DNA of 64,000 bases from Microthyrium microscopicum (taxonomy: Eukaryota; Ascomycota; Dothideomycetes; Microthyriales; Microthyriaceae): the NCBI GenBank assembly GCA_010405405.1, contig MU004233.1, forward strand, positions 2,637,882 through 2,701,881, given 5' to 3'. A model generated the notes under the pieces. The model was not told where the DNA came from and did not search any database. It saw nothing but the letters and a program-made list of their open reading frames with translations. Numbering within the stretch: position 1 is the first letter of the stretch; every line of letters starts with the position of its first letter. Below, piece after piece: positions 48,472 through 59,730 of the stretch. Made by a program: the position numbers and the translations under genes.

Positions 48472-49047
48472 ATGCGCTTCGCTCTGATCTCAACACTTGC
48501 CATGGTGGGCACATCGCTCGCCCTCCCAGCCGACCTCGAGAAGCGAGACGCTGGTGTAACGGTCAACAATGGCATCGTAGCCACCACAAGCGCTCTTACC
48601 ACCCTAGAGGCTCACCTCCACAACCCAATACCATTTCAGTCAGATCGGATCGGCGACTTCCTCTGGAAAGCCGTTCAACTCAATGACAAGGTCAACAACG
48701 AGCTCTACGCCGCCGCAATTGCCACCAACAAATTGGACAAAGGAGAAAAGATAGGCTACCTCACCGACAATCTCGCAATGTCAGCACTACTCACGCCTTT
48801 GTCGAACAAATTAAGCAGCGCAGTGGATCACTGGATTCAGGATCGACCAGCCGTCACCAGATTCAACCCTGCTGCCCAACAAAGCATCTTGCAGAGCCTC
48901 AAGACAACTAGACAAAATGCGAACATGTTTGCACAAGCCGTTCTCGCACGTCAAAAAACCGGAGTCGTCTTGATCGCAGGCCCAATCACCAGCATGCTCA
49001 CCAGCCAAGTCGATCGTGCTATAACCGAATACTCAAAACGGTATTGA
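48472..49047 (+). CDS. Small secreted protein, HsbA/cell-wall mannoprotein-like
   Basis: Single exon, 191 residues. A clear signal peptide (M-R-F-A-L-I-S-T-L-A-M-V-G-T-S-L-A-L-P-A) is followed by a Kex2-like dibasic site (L-E-K-R). The mature part is about 165 residues, almost entirely predicted helical, with no cysteine, and the spacing (V-N-N-G-I-V-A-T-T-S-A-L-T-T-L-E-A-H then later helices) resembles hydrophobic surface-binding protein A / cell-wall galactomannoprotein proteins of ascomycetes. Such proteins coat hydrophobic surfaces or the wall. The family match is from pattern only; it could also be an unclassified effector-like secreted protein. It stands alone in a gene-poor stretch. 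Confidence 0.65.
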   Translation: MRFALISTLAMVGTSLALPADLEKRDAGVTVNNGIVATTSALTTLEAHLHNPIPFQSDRIGDFLWKAVQLNDKVNNELYAAAIATNKLDKGEKIGYLTDNLAMSALLTPLSNKLSSAVDHWIQDRPAVTRFNPAAQQSILQSLKTTRQNANMFAQAVLARQKTGVVLIAGPITSMLTSQVDRAITEYSKRY

Positions 49048-51755
49048 TCAATCTACTTGAGTTGTTTGTCTTTCTTGTTTAGCGAAATTCTTGTCATATT
49101 TTTATGTATTAGTACAAACTACCGTACCATAACTTGTATATACCACGGCGCATCTAAGATGGTCTTAGCAGGCGGAAAACAATAGAACCACCATATCATG
49201 ATCATAATTCCTCCCTTCTGCTATGAACGAGTGATTTTAATAGTCCTAGCTTACGTATGATATAAATTGATATCGGATCTGTCCCAAAACGCTTGCTCTA
49301 CCTAGGTACTTAGCCATTGCCTGCAAATGAGTTTGTGTGAAACAGCCAAGTAATCAACACCCGTGAACATGAATCTACACCTGAAAGAGAGCCGATGGAC
49401 CACTTCGTCATCTCCTCTATGAGTTAGTGTTGGCTCGCTTCCAACTTAGACAGGCTCTTCGGGTGTACTTTGGTACATCAAACGTTAATCTCCTCTGCGA
49501 TGGCTCAATCGACAGACGATGAGGTACTGGAAATAAAGAAGGGGACTTGAGTGTCTTGTCATTACCCTAGAATTGACAACTACCAGGTAGCTAATGTCTC
49601 TTGCCCAGTAATTTGGAAGAGGCCTCAGTGTCTCTAGGGCTGATATCGCGCCCAAAACTCCCCAGAAACTAATACCTGAATTTCAGGTTGGCAGTCAGAC
49701 CTAATGGCTTTGTGTTCTCTCTTTCGAATCGTCCAATTGCTTTGCAATAGAACATTTCCTACCCTGCACGGCAACTCATACGGCGGGCAATGCTGACAAA
49801 ATATGACTCTCAAATCCCTGCAATGTTGTCTCTTATAAAGTATCTTCAAAACTTATCACATCTGTAGCCCATTTCAACGATAACCAGTTCCTACGGTGAC
49901 GCAGATGTGACAGGAACTCAACTGCATTCTGAGCCTGAAATCACCGCGTGGGTTTCAGGTCACTCATATCACTGCCTATTCCCTCATTCCATAAACGGTG
50001 AATCAGTATGCCCGGAAACACTCCAAGAAGTCGGGAATTTCAGATATGTCTTGGTGGACCACCTTATGGTCATTGGCGACAGACAGCCTAGGCAGATCAA
50101 GGCGTCGGAGGGCCTGAGGTTTGATAACCTCTATGAATCGAAAAAGCGAGGTAATTGTGGTCAATAATATTAGTACCTTATGGAACATAAGATATTAACC
50201 AAGCAAAATAATTGTCATCGCGGCATCGGCCTCGGGCATAGGTTTAGCCCTCAACTTCGATGCAGTACTAACATGTCATGATCGATAAGATAATTTGCGC
50301 CAGGAGTCTTTGCAGTGAGTGGACTTTTTGTCGCAAGCGAATTGTTCTTAGCGAGCAAGATTTCTAGGGCAGTCAAGTCATCCCATCACCGAGGCGGCTC
50401 TGTGTTTATTCTCGGATGCAGGCTCCCTTTGCTATCTGTCGGGTTTTGCTTAGTCGCGGTAATAATTGAAGCTTCTAGCTTATTTTGCTGTCTTCTAGAA
50501 ACTCCATGACCTTGTTCGTACCTCTATATGACTCTCGCAATATGGGGTCGCTACAGATTAGCTCTTTTTCGGACTTTGCGAATTAGTGGTATGAGTGAGT
50601 TATAGCCGATAGTTAGAACTCAGAGGAGCATTGATATATCGGATCGTCGGATCATCGACAATCGGAGATTTACCTTTGTGTGTAGGCTTGGTAATCTTGA
50701 AAGCCTAGGCGTCTAAATTTAACTTTCGGTCTTCATATCACAAGTTAGATCATGGCCATTTGTTACGACACAATATCTCCCATCCATTCATGACGTACCA
50801 AGCCTTGGTGCGCATCTATCAATGCGATCATGATGATATGATACTGTTTTCCATGTTCCTGGAGGAAGGATAACGCTCTGATCTTGCTGTTAGATCGATT
50901 TGGCCATGTGACGCAACATGGCAGAGGTTTCCACGCAAGAAGATAGGATTGACTGCGTTCGTTCGTGGTATCAACAGCTTGGGAGCCCGATTTACATACT
51001 TAGTTTCATAAGCGCTGCAAACCATCTCAGAGTAGGCTGTCGTCCAGTCCTTGCTGTTTCTTCACAAAAAGGAGTCTAGACGCTCTCGCACCTCGCCAAT
51101 GCGCACGCTCATTTCCAATGTGTTTACCTCCATAATATACTTCTCATGGACGGTAGTTGGACTCAGGTCGCATAACAGGTCGCGAACACATCTATAGTAT
51201 TACAGGGAAGCCCTGATGCTAGTAATGAGAGCACGGGTGAAACATATTTCTGGGGTAGCAAGCTGACCGCGGGGAGCATTGTTTTGTTTGGCAGAGTTCA
51301 ACATATGAAAAATGATGGTAAAGAGAAATGTTGGCGATGTCGTTGGTGGTTGGCAGATTGGCTTCGCTTGGGAGACCATCAAATCATCCACTAACATTCA
51401 ATACAGCTGGTCCAGACCATTTCAGGACTAGCGGCATGAGTGATGGACCAGTTCATTGGATCATCATCGCGAGTTGAGCCGCTTGGCTTCGAGAACATCG
51501 CGGGAACTTCATTGCTTCAAAGGAACCGGACCTCAAGGGGTCATTTTCCCCTGCTTGTTGCCATCTATCCTGTGCCTGAAGCATCGAGCGCAGCTTTCGA
51601 ATACTCTGCTCATAAGTTGGGCCCGGTCGCCACTACCATACCACGCGCTGTTCTCCTCTACCACCAACGTCCTTAAAAATGTCGACTGCTCCACAATAAG
51701 CAACTAAGACTCCAATACTCACACATCCGGCGAGCGGGCAAGCGAGTAAACGAAG
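49048..51755. other. 2.7-kb gene-free stretch
   Basis: No coding region, RNA gene or repeat family recognised on either strand. Open frames are under 90 codons, often begin at non-ATG codons, and overlap one another. The right part would include the MFS gene promoter. Confidence 0.55.
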
Positions 51756-53597
51756 ATGCCTTTGGGAATATTGGAATCGCGTGAGCCAGAGGTGCCAGGT
51801 AAAAATAGAGCTCATCGTCAACGCGGGGCAACCTGCTAATTCCTCAAGGGACGGTATACATTCTCGATCACGCAAACGCCTCCGATAACATTCAACTGGA
51901 CCCAAATCTCAAACACGATACTTCTGGCAAAGTTACCAGAATACTGGTGCCACAGCCCTCAGATGATCCAAATGATCCCCTTGTATGACACGAACTTTAC
52001 ACATATATTGAATATCATGGGCTAACGATTTCAGAACTGGTCGATATGGAAGAGAGATAGAATCCTCTTCATTATATCTCTTCAGGCTGTCATAGCTGCA
52101 TCGCTCTCCCCGCTACTCGCTGCCGACACAGTATCATTATCACTTTACTATGGACGAGGATATACCTTCACCAAGGTCGCCCTACTGACCGGCTACCATC
52201 TTCTAGGAGTTGGAATCGGAGGTGTACTATTTGTTCCCTCATCACGTATCTGGGGAAAGCGCCATGCCTTCCTACTCGGCAACCTAATAGTAATCATCAG
52301 TTCAGCATGGGGCGGCGGATCTGGCAAAAATTACAAATCTGCTCTCGCGGCCCGTATCTTCCAAGGTATAGGACTCGCACCTTTTGAAGCACTAGTCAAC
52401 GCAACTGTCGGCGACCTCTACTTCGTACACGAACGAGGCAAACGCATGGCCCTCACCAACTTCTGCGTCTTTGGCGGCTCCTTCATGACACCCATAATCG
52501 TCGGCAAAATGGCCAGCACTCTCGGATGGCCCTGGACCTTCTACTTCGTCGCCATCTTCAGTGCTGCCATGTTTCCACTGCTCTTTTTCTTCGTGCCTGA
52601 AATGGCTTATCGCCGGGATGACCGCCTCAACACTGACATGGGCCTCATCGTACTGGGCACCAACCAACTTGCAACCTCCACCACCACCCCTGCGGGGGTT
52701 CTCGATAGCCACGATCAACATACCTCTCCCAGCGAGTCGTTCGCCGAAAAGCCCACATCAGCACCCGCAGCTCACCTGCAGGCACAGTCCTTCAAGTCCA
52801 GCCTCTCCCCCTTCAATGGCCGCAAAACAGACGAAGCATTCTGGAAACTCTTCCTCCGCCCCTTTCCCCTCTTCCTGCACCCTACCATCTTCTGGGCCGT
52901 GTTAATCCAAGGAACGCTCATCGGATGGACCGTCTTTCTCGGCATCGTCCTCGCCGCCATCATGCTCGGGCCTCCATTATTCTTCAACGAAGTAAAGACA
53001 GGATACATGTACACAGGCGCCTTCATTGGAGCCATCATCGGCTTCCTAATCGCCGGCCTCCTCTCAGATAGCATACCGAACTACCTCACGCGCCGCAATG
53101 GAGGCCGCTACGAACCTGAATTCCGTCTATGGCTCGTCCTACCTCAACTCATACTGGGTTGTGCTGGTCTCTACGGTTTCGGCATTACGTCCGATAATAC
53201 GTACAAGTACGGCTGGTTCTGGCCTGACTTTTTCTTTGCGCTCGAGGTCGCGGGTATGGTAGTTGGCGCAGTGGCGAGCAGTCTTTATGTGGTTGATGCG
53301 CATCGTGGGATTGCGATTGAGGCTTTCACGTGTATGATGGTGTTCAAGAATGTGTTTTCATTTGGGCTCACGTTTAGTGGGTATGATTGGCTTGCGGCGA
53401 CGGGAATCAAGCCTATTTTTATTGCGATTGCTAGTGTGCAGGTTGGAGTGTGTTTGCTGACGATACCACTCTGTAAGTTTCTTTATTCAAGAATAATGAT
53501 GGAGTTGTGCTAACCATTGTGTCTAGATATTTTCGGGAAGCGGAATAGAGCGTTCTTGGCGAAGCATGACATACTCAAGGCCATTGGGCTGTCGTAG
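51756..53597 (+). CDS. MFS transporter, fungal DHA1/HOL1-like group
   Basis: Exons 51756-51798, 51849-51982, 52035-53472 and 53527-53597; 561 residues. The N-terminus MPLGILESREPEVPGT-V-Y-I-L-D and the motif V-P-Q-P-S-D-D-P-N-D-P-L-N-W-S-I-W-K-R-D are diagnostic of the fungal drug:H+ antiporter-1 subgroup related to Hol1. Twelve membrane segments are visible, with a long polar loop (about residues 280-345) in the middle carrying T-S-P-S-E-S-F-A-E-K-P. The group exports drugs or imports small organic solutes and ions; the substrate cannot be told. All three introns (50-54 nt) have good signals and rebuild the conserved N-terminus exactly. Codons end mostly in C up to about 53200 and then in G or T to the end. 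Confidence 0.9.
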
Positions 53598-53820
53598 TGG
53601 AGATTACTGGAGCTGGGGCGATAATATGCTATTTCGTAATCTTAGTATAATCTCATAATGACTGGCAGAATAACTTCATGTCCAGATTCAAGTGTCAAAA
53701 CCCAATATTATCTGTTGTGATCTGCATTATTGATCAATATCTCTCTATATACACCCGCCCTCCTCGTCCCATGCAATCGTAAACAAGCATCAAAAACAAT
53801 AAACCCGACATCCGCTACCT

Positions 53821-55028
53821 CTAACCAGCCGCCTCCATCTTATCCAGGACGGCTCGAGTGAATTCGTGCGTTGTCGATGAGCCGCCCATATCGCGTGTTC
53901 GTGCCTTCCCTTGACCAATTACGTCGTATACAGCCTTGCTGATACGGTTCGCATGCTCATCTAGACCAATATGTCGCAACAACATTGAAGCGGAGAGCAA
54001 CATAGCGGTAGGATTTGCCTGGTCCTTGCCCTTGATATCGAGACCGACGTGACGGCAACCTGGCTCGAAAACAGCGACATCGCGGCCCATGTTGCAACCA
54101 GGTACAATACCTGGGCCGCCGACTAGTCCAGCGCCAATGTTGGATAGAATGCCGCCGTACAAGTTTGGCATGACCATGACGTCGAATTGCTGAGGTCGGG
54201 ATACACATTGCATGCTGGCGTTGTCGACGATCATGTCATTTGTCTCGAGTGTAGGATAGTCTTCGGCGACCTTCTTGAATGTGTTGCGGAAGAGACCGTC
54301 TGCGAGCTTCATGATGTTGGCTTTGTGGATACATGTGACCTTCTTGCGGTTGTTGGCGAGCGCAAAGGCGAATGCGAATTTGGCGATGCGTTCTGACTTG
54401 GCACGTGTGATGATCTTGAGGGATTCGACTACTCCGCTGACACTCTGGTGCTCTAGACCAGAGTACTCGCCCTCTGTGTTCTCACGGATAATGCAGAGAT
54501 CTACATTCTTGTGCCGTGTTTCGTAGCCGGGGATGTTTTTGACCAGCACAACACTGGCGTAGATATCGAGTTCCTGTCGAAGCGCGACGTTGAAACTCTG
54601 GTGGCCGGACCGCTCAACGGGTGTATGTAGGATACCCTTGAGACCGAGCTTATTGCGCTTCAAAGAAGCGATAGATTCGCGGAAGAGCTCCTCAGCATGC
54701 TTGTCACCATCATCCATGCCAGACACGTCGACTTGTTCCCACTCAATGGGCACGTTGTCGGCCTTGAAGATTGCTTTGACGGATTCACTGACTTCGGCGC
54801 CAATACCGTCACCGGGGATCAGGGTTACGGTATATTTGCCGCCGAACTTTGTGGGCTTGAAGATATCGGATTGCACAGTGGCCATGCCTATGGAAGAGAG
54901 TAGAATTAGTACTCGGTATGGTCATCGAGGATGAGATTGCGGGATTAATTACTGCGGATTGCTTGACGTGGGACTTGAGCTGACCGAGCAGCGCTCCGCA
55001 AAAGGAGAGGAGACCGTGAACTCAGCAT
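53821..55028 (-). CDS. IDH1: NAD-dependent isocitrate dehydrogenase subunit 1, mitochondrial
   Basis: Minus-strand exons 54953-55028 and 53821-54887; 380 residues. Exon 1 encodes an Arg/Ser-rich mitochondrial presequence (MLSSRSPLLLRSAARSAQ). The mature part starts A-T-V-Q-S-D-I-F-K-P-T-K and contains L-I-P-G-D-G-I-G, R-E-N-T-E-G-E-Y-S-G-L-E, N-A-S-M-Q and P-N-L-Y-G-G-I-L-S-N. It matches Idh1, the regulatory subunit that binds citrate and AMP and pairs with catalytic Idh2 to make 2-oxoglutarate in the TCA cycle. The 65-nt intron joins in phase 1. A Met just inside exon 2 could start a form lacking the presequence. Divergent from the export factor gene across about 400 bp. Confidence 0.95.
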
Positions 55029-55429
55029 GGCTATTGTCAATTGTGCTGGCCAGATATGCGGAGGAGGGGATTGAGGCTGGAGGAGTAGAGAGAAGACTGG
55101 TGGTGAAGCTTGAAGTGTCCAGTCGAGAAGATGAAGGCTTGAAGATAAGATGGAGAGAGCAGGGCTGGAGCTCCAGCCAATGAGCAGGCGCTACTGAGCA
55201 CTAACCTCCACCCATGTTACCGCATGCAGCTCCAACAACATTTCTAGATCCTCCACCACAAACAACACCAACATTCCGTATTATCGCGCGCAATCGATCA
55301 AAATCTTCCGGCAAGATAACATCACGCGCTTTGATCCAAATCATCCCGAGCCATCAAAAACGGAGTCGGAGCATATCATCGCATACTTGCCCACAATAAG
55401 CAGCTTCCCAACCTTAAAGCATCAGCAAC
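55029..55429. promoter_or_regulatory. Bidirectional promoter, IDH1 / NTF2-like export factor
   Basis: 401 bp between two outward start codons. No TATA box in either direction. Both genes are housekeeping, so a shared nucleosome-free region is likely. Confidence 0.55.
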
Positions 55430-56026
55430 ATGCCTCCTGGGCGACCTGATCCAGATCTCACCGCGGCCGACGGTATATCAGCCTTCTATTGTCGAATGCT
55501 TGAGCGCCACTAACCTCTGGATATAGCCGCAACAACATTTGCCACAAACTACTACAACGCCCTTCGAGACAGTCGATCCGCCATCAAAAACTACTACTGC
55601 GAGCCCGCCGCCGACTCCGCCATCAAAGTCCCGCGAATAATATGGAACGGCAACGAAATCCCGGATGTTGATGCCATGCAAAAACTCTTTGTCGACGAAA
55701 TGCCTCCTACCTTCTACGAGGTTCAAGCTGTCGACGCGCAAGTCCTCAATTCTCGCTATTTTCCTGATCTAGGCAGCGATCGCAACATCTCCATCGCTGT
55801 CACTGTTGCAGGCTTTCTACGACTGGAGCATCCAAAGACTGGACCACTGCACGAGTTCAGCGAGAACTTCATTCTGATCCCAAACCGAGCGAAACTAATG
55901 AACAAGGGTGTGGGGCAGAGCAAAAGGGATTGGTTGATTCAGAACCAAATCTTTCGATATGTGGTTACTCATGATCCTATTGAGACGGCTGGCTGGACGA
56001 CTACCATGGAGGTTGACGCCAGCTGA
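55430..56026 (+). CDS. NTF2-like nuclear export factor (p15/NXT1/Mtr2 type)
   Basis: Exons 55430-55472 and 55527-56026; 180 residues. NTF2-fold landmarks: F-A-T-N-Y-Y-N-A-L-R-D-S-R near the start, I-I-W-N-G-N-E-I, and the closing strand ending Q-N-Q-I-F-R-Y-V-V. The W-N-G motif and absence of a Ran-binding-type sequence point to the p15/NXT branch, which pairs with Mex67/TAP to carry mRNA through nuclear pores. The 54-nt intron (donor GTATAT, branch ACTAAC, acceptor ATAG) follows 14 codons. It is longer than human NXT1 (140 residues), as in other fungi. Confidence 0.83.
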
Positions 56027-56812
56027 GAAAGAAAGCTAGGAATTTAAGCAAATCTGAAGGATGAGCATAAAGAATTACACTCAAAAGGGATGGGAATCGG
56101 ATCTCAGATATCGCATCTCACAATCCATGAAGGAACTGAAGATTCGCCTTGTCGACTAAATTCAAAATTGCAAGAGAATAGGTAAAACATGTCCTGCGCT
56201 TAGAGAATCAAGCTAACTCTGTGTAAAGGATAATAGCATGCAAATGAAACTGTCGACATCAATCTACGCACTCTTGAATCTGATTCAGGACATTAACACA
56301 TATAGCGTCCACTAGCATAAGGCACTTGACTTAACACTAAGTTTTAAAAAAAAAACCAGTTTCCTTCATCTGTCCCAAAACCTCGGAAATTTCCCATCGC
56401 ATCTTATGGGCTGGTTCGCACCTCCTGGGTGCTTTTAAATATTACAGCCTTCTGGTAGCTTCAGCCGAATTGCAGTCTGTCTCATCTTGACCCAGTCAGT
56501 CTGTTTGATTGCTGCTCTTGCAGGACTCATGGCGAAAGAGCAAGCGACTCTATTCCTCTACTTTATGGTTGCCTAAAACATCAGCCTAGAATATCTCGTT
56601 GACACTTCTTACTCAATTGGGATGTCTACCTGTGCATCTAGGCTCAGCTGAGCTTCTAGGTATTTCTCAATTTATGTCTTCCTTTACTTCTCTCTTCCAT
56701 TGTCTGCTTCTTGTTAGTAACTTTGCTACTTACTACACACTGATTTTGAAAATATATATATTCCAGACTCTTGACCCCATTTCCAAACCTTTTTGCTTGA
56801 AAGCCGATCAAG
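56027..56812. other. Intergenic, promoter of the DUF7918-type gene
   Basis: Pyrimidine-rich in its last 250 bases (TCTTCCT... tracts), as often seen before transcription starts in ascomycetes. A short A run lies at 56346-56355. No coding feature seen. Confidence 0.55.
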
Positions 56813-58508
56813 ATGATTGTCCAGGAGAAGGATTCAAAGGGCAATGTTGTCCGCGAAGTCACTGTCGATTTCCTCTCCGACAAGATGATCACCGACGAAT
56901 ATCTCCCCATTGACTCGGCAGCGCAATTGGGAAGGGACGGTGCTTTTCGAGCCGTCGTTCCTGCGAAACTCAATAAGCTACTATCTGTCTCCATTAAGAT
57001 GAAGGGAGCTTGGGGATCCGATGAAGTAGTCATGGACATGTATGTTGATGGACTTCTTAGAAACACCTTCAGCAGCCACCTCAAATACAAAGCCGGAAGA
57101 CACCGCTATCACAAGTTCGAGACCGCTTTTTTCAAGAGGGCTCTTCAGGAAGATACCTGCTACGAAGGCGAAATGTGGTGCATCGACCGTTCAGATCGTG
57201 ACCAATCAAGCCTCGGTTTTGGAAGAAACGGATCCCAAGGCACTGTACAGCTGGCATTCTACTTTTCCTGCGACGACAAAGAGACCCTGCGATCGGCGCC
57301 AAACTTGACATTTTTAGGCACAATCGGCCCAGAGCTCTTCCATGAAGAGGGCAAACCTACTACCATAGTACAATTTCGATCTATCGATACCCAGAAGGGA
57401 CCGGCCGCTCTCAACAAAGTGAAGAATCTCACTAGGAGAGTCAGACCACACCACAGATGGGCTATCTGTCGCTTCCTGTATCGCCAAGAAGGTTCTTTCT
57501 TCCCTTCATCATATCCTATCTAGGAAGCTACTAAATGATTCTCAGAGCAGATTAAAGAGGGAAAGTACGAACTCTTCCCAAATTCTCAGCGAGCTTGCGT
57601 AGTTGAGCCGATTCACCCTCACATCACTTCCCTCTCAACTCAAAATTCGAGCAAGAACAGTAAAGATACTGGCTCAGACACCAAAATGAAGCCCAAAATA
57701 GTAGAAACGGCCTCGAAGAACGACAAGAATATCACCAAGAACACCTCAAAACCACACACCAAAGCACCTTCCAACCCATCAGCACCCTCAAAATCATCAA
57801 AAATCAGCGCTCCCGAAGCCACAGCACAAAACACGACATCTTCCCATCAACTCAGCTGTCCAGTAAAGACTACGATGGCTCCCATCGCACTCGATAAAAA
57901 TTTGAGCGTTTCGACCCGACCCAAGATCACCAAACTCCCATCGAATACAGTGGCTCCCATCGCACTCGCTGGCCAAAAGCGTCCTCGGCAGGATTCTGTA
58001 ATTGCTACTCCAGCGGTCAAAAAAACCAAAATCATACCCCCTGCGACCCCACCAGACATCACAAAGATCGCAATCAACGACAAGAGTCGTGAGATTATTG
58101 CTGCCCAGAAAGCCGCTGATGACAGTATGGTGAGTCCTACCTTACCCTTCCTGCCCTGCACTTCTTCCTAGCGCCTCCTTTCTTGCCCATCTACAACGAT
58201 ATCTACCTCGCCAGCACGCGCGACGTGTATAAATACGCTCTGAGCTCCAGCGCGCTCGCTCAGGCTGTGGAGCAGGAGAGCGACGCGCGTTACTTTCTAT
58301 ATCAGACGGCGAACTAACGAGCGTGTTTCACAGGCTGAGCTACAGCAGCGACATAAGCAGAACCGTGATTTGAAGGGTGAAGAGCTACGTCTGAAGGCCA
58401 TCAACGTATGTTTCTACACTACATTCTGCGTGTAAAGCAGTAACTAATGAGATGTAGGACTTTCGTGGAGCGCTAGAGAAGCTGCTTAAACGTGAGCCGT
58501 CGAAGTGA
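56813..58508 (+). CDS. Fungal protein with an N-terminal DUF7918-type domain and C-terminal coiled coil
   Basis: Exons 56813-57491, 57546-58129, 58334-58405 and 58458-58508; 461 residues. Residues 1-225 look like the domain labelled DUF7918 in fungal proteins: V-V-M-D-M-Y-V-D-G, Q-G-T-V-Q-L-A-F-Y-F-S and F-L-Y-R-Q-E near its end. The middle is Lys/Ser/Pro-rich and disordered with the phrase A-P-I-A-L repeated and a nuclear-localisation-like K-R-P-R. The last 50 residues form a charged helix (L-Q-Q-R-H-K-Q-N-R-D-L-K-G-E-E-L-R-L-K). Function unknown; nuclear location is inferred. Intron 1 has a weak donor (GTTCTT) but a near-perfect branch (TACTAAAT) and gives frame continuity. Intron 3 spans 204 nt, or 58130-58333. 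Confidence 0.7.
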
Positions 58509-59730
58509 GCGGACTCTGGAGTGGATGGAAAGAAGGCGGATGGAGAATAGGTGCTGCGATGGGCAACTTGAGTTATTCTGGGCAGATGAGAGAATCTGGA
58601 ATATGTCAGGAAATTGAACTTGCGTTGCTTGGATATTGCTTTCAGATGTTTGGATGAGGATGAATTGAAGAGAAAGGGGATGAGGAATTGTTTGGTTTTG
58701 ATGTGGAAGGTGAAAAGTATGGTTCTGCCATGAAATAGGATGGGCAATATGAAGTGCGATGGGAGTTATATCATGCAATGGCAAACCGCCACACCGCATA
58801 GGTGTGATGGCAACTGAATTTTTTTGGATTTGAATATCGTGTACACCGATTGCTTATAATGACATCTTACTTTCATCAATGAACCCGCTAATCTTTGCAT
58901 AGTGAGTTCTATTGGTGCAGCTAAGTTGTAGGTATTTCCCAAGATAGCTCAGTTTATAGAAAAAGCCATTCGTAAGCATATTTGATGATACTCGAGGTGG
59001 CCTTGGTCTTTGTTTCAGTGCTTATGACCAGGCTCTTGTTTTCTTTTAGTCATGAACATGGACTTACCCGCCTATACGTTTATATCATCAATTTTGCTCA
59101 TCTATACCATCTGCGTTTCAAGATTGTCCTATGTTTCATGATCATATGTAGTTGAGGTGGCAAGGCTGAAAGCAAGGCTGGGACAGCGACCACGCCCAAT
59201 TGAGCTAGCATGAAACGTGGGACAGAAGAGGCTGCACTATGCCGCTTTTTCCTTAGCTCGCTCACGTGGCTCTGAAATATCGAGATTTGAACCACCCGTG
59301 CGGTCCGTGCCAGCTCATTTCCAATTCCATTGCAAGTTGGCATCTGGGTTACTGGGTACATGATAGGCGTGCTTTATTATACGATAATCATGAGATGGGA
59401 CGATTCGCCAACAAGAGTTGTTGATGTTTTGCATGCTTGAAAAGGCCAGAGCAAAAGACAAGGCAACTAATATCCGGCCGGCATTAAAGTTATATCGAAA
59501 ACCCTGAAGACCCATGAGCCTGGTCCTACATCTGCATGCACACTCACTATCCGCATCGTCCTTGGCTCGCCACCCGGAGCTCAACCTATTTTATTTCGCC
59601 TTGGTACTCGCAACTTGCCTATTGACACTGATGATCCGGGAGGTGCCGTGCAACTTCAACTTCCCCTTGAACCGCTGGTTCGCTACACCAGTCCACGGCG
59701 GGCACTGTTCCTTCCCCGCGTCTACCTCTC
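58509..59730. other. Intergenic, histidine kinase promoter region
   Basis: 1.2 kb with no supported gene. A B-box-like sequence at 59281-59293 (minus) does not form a tRNA. Minus-strand open frames at 58.4-58.8 kb are shadows with no features. Confidence 0.55.

Noticed and set aside
59281-59293. Second tRNA B-box-like sequence on the minus strand
   Set aside because: No T-stem pairing and no matching 5' half upstream.
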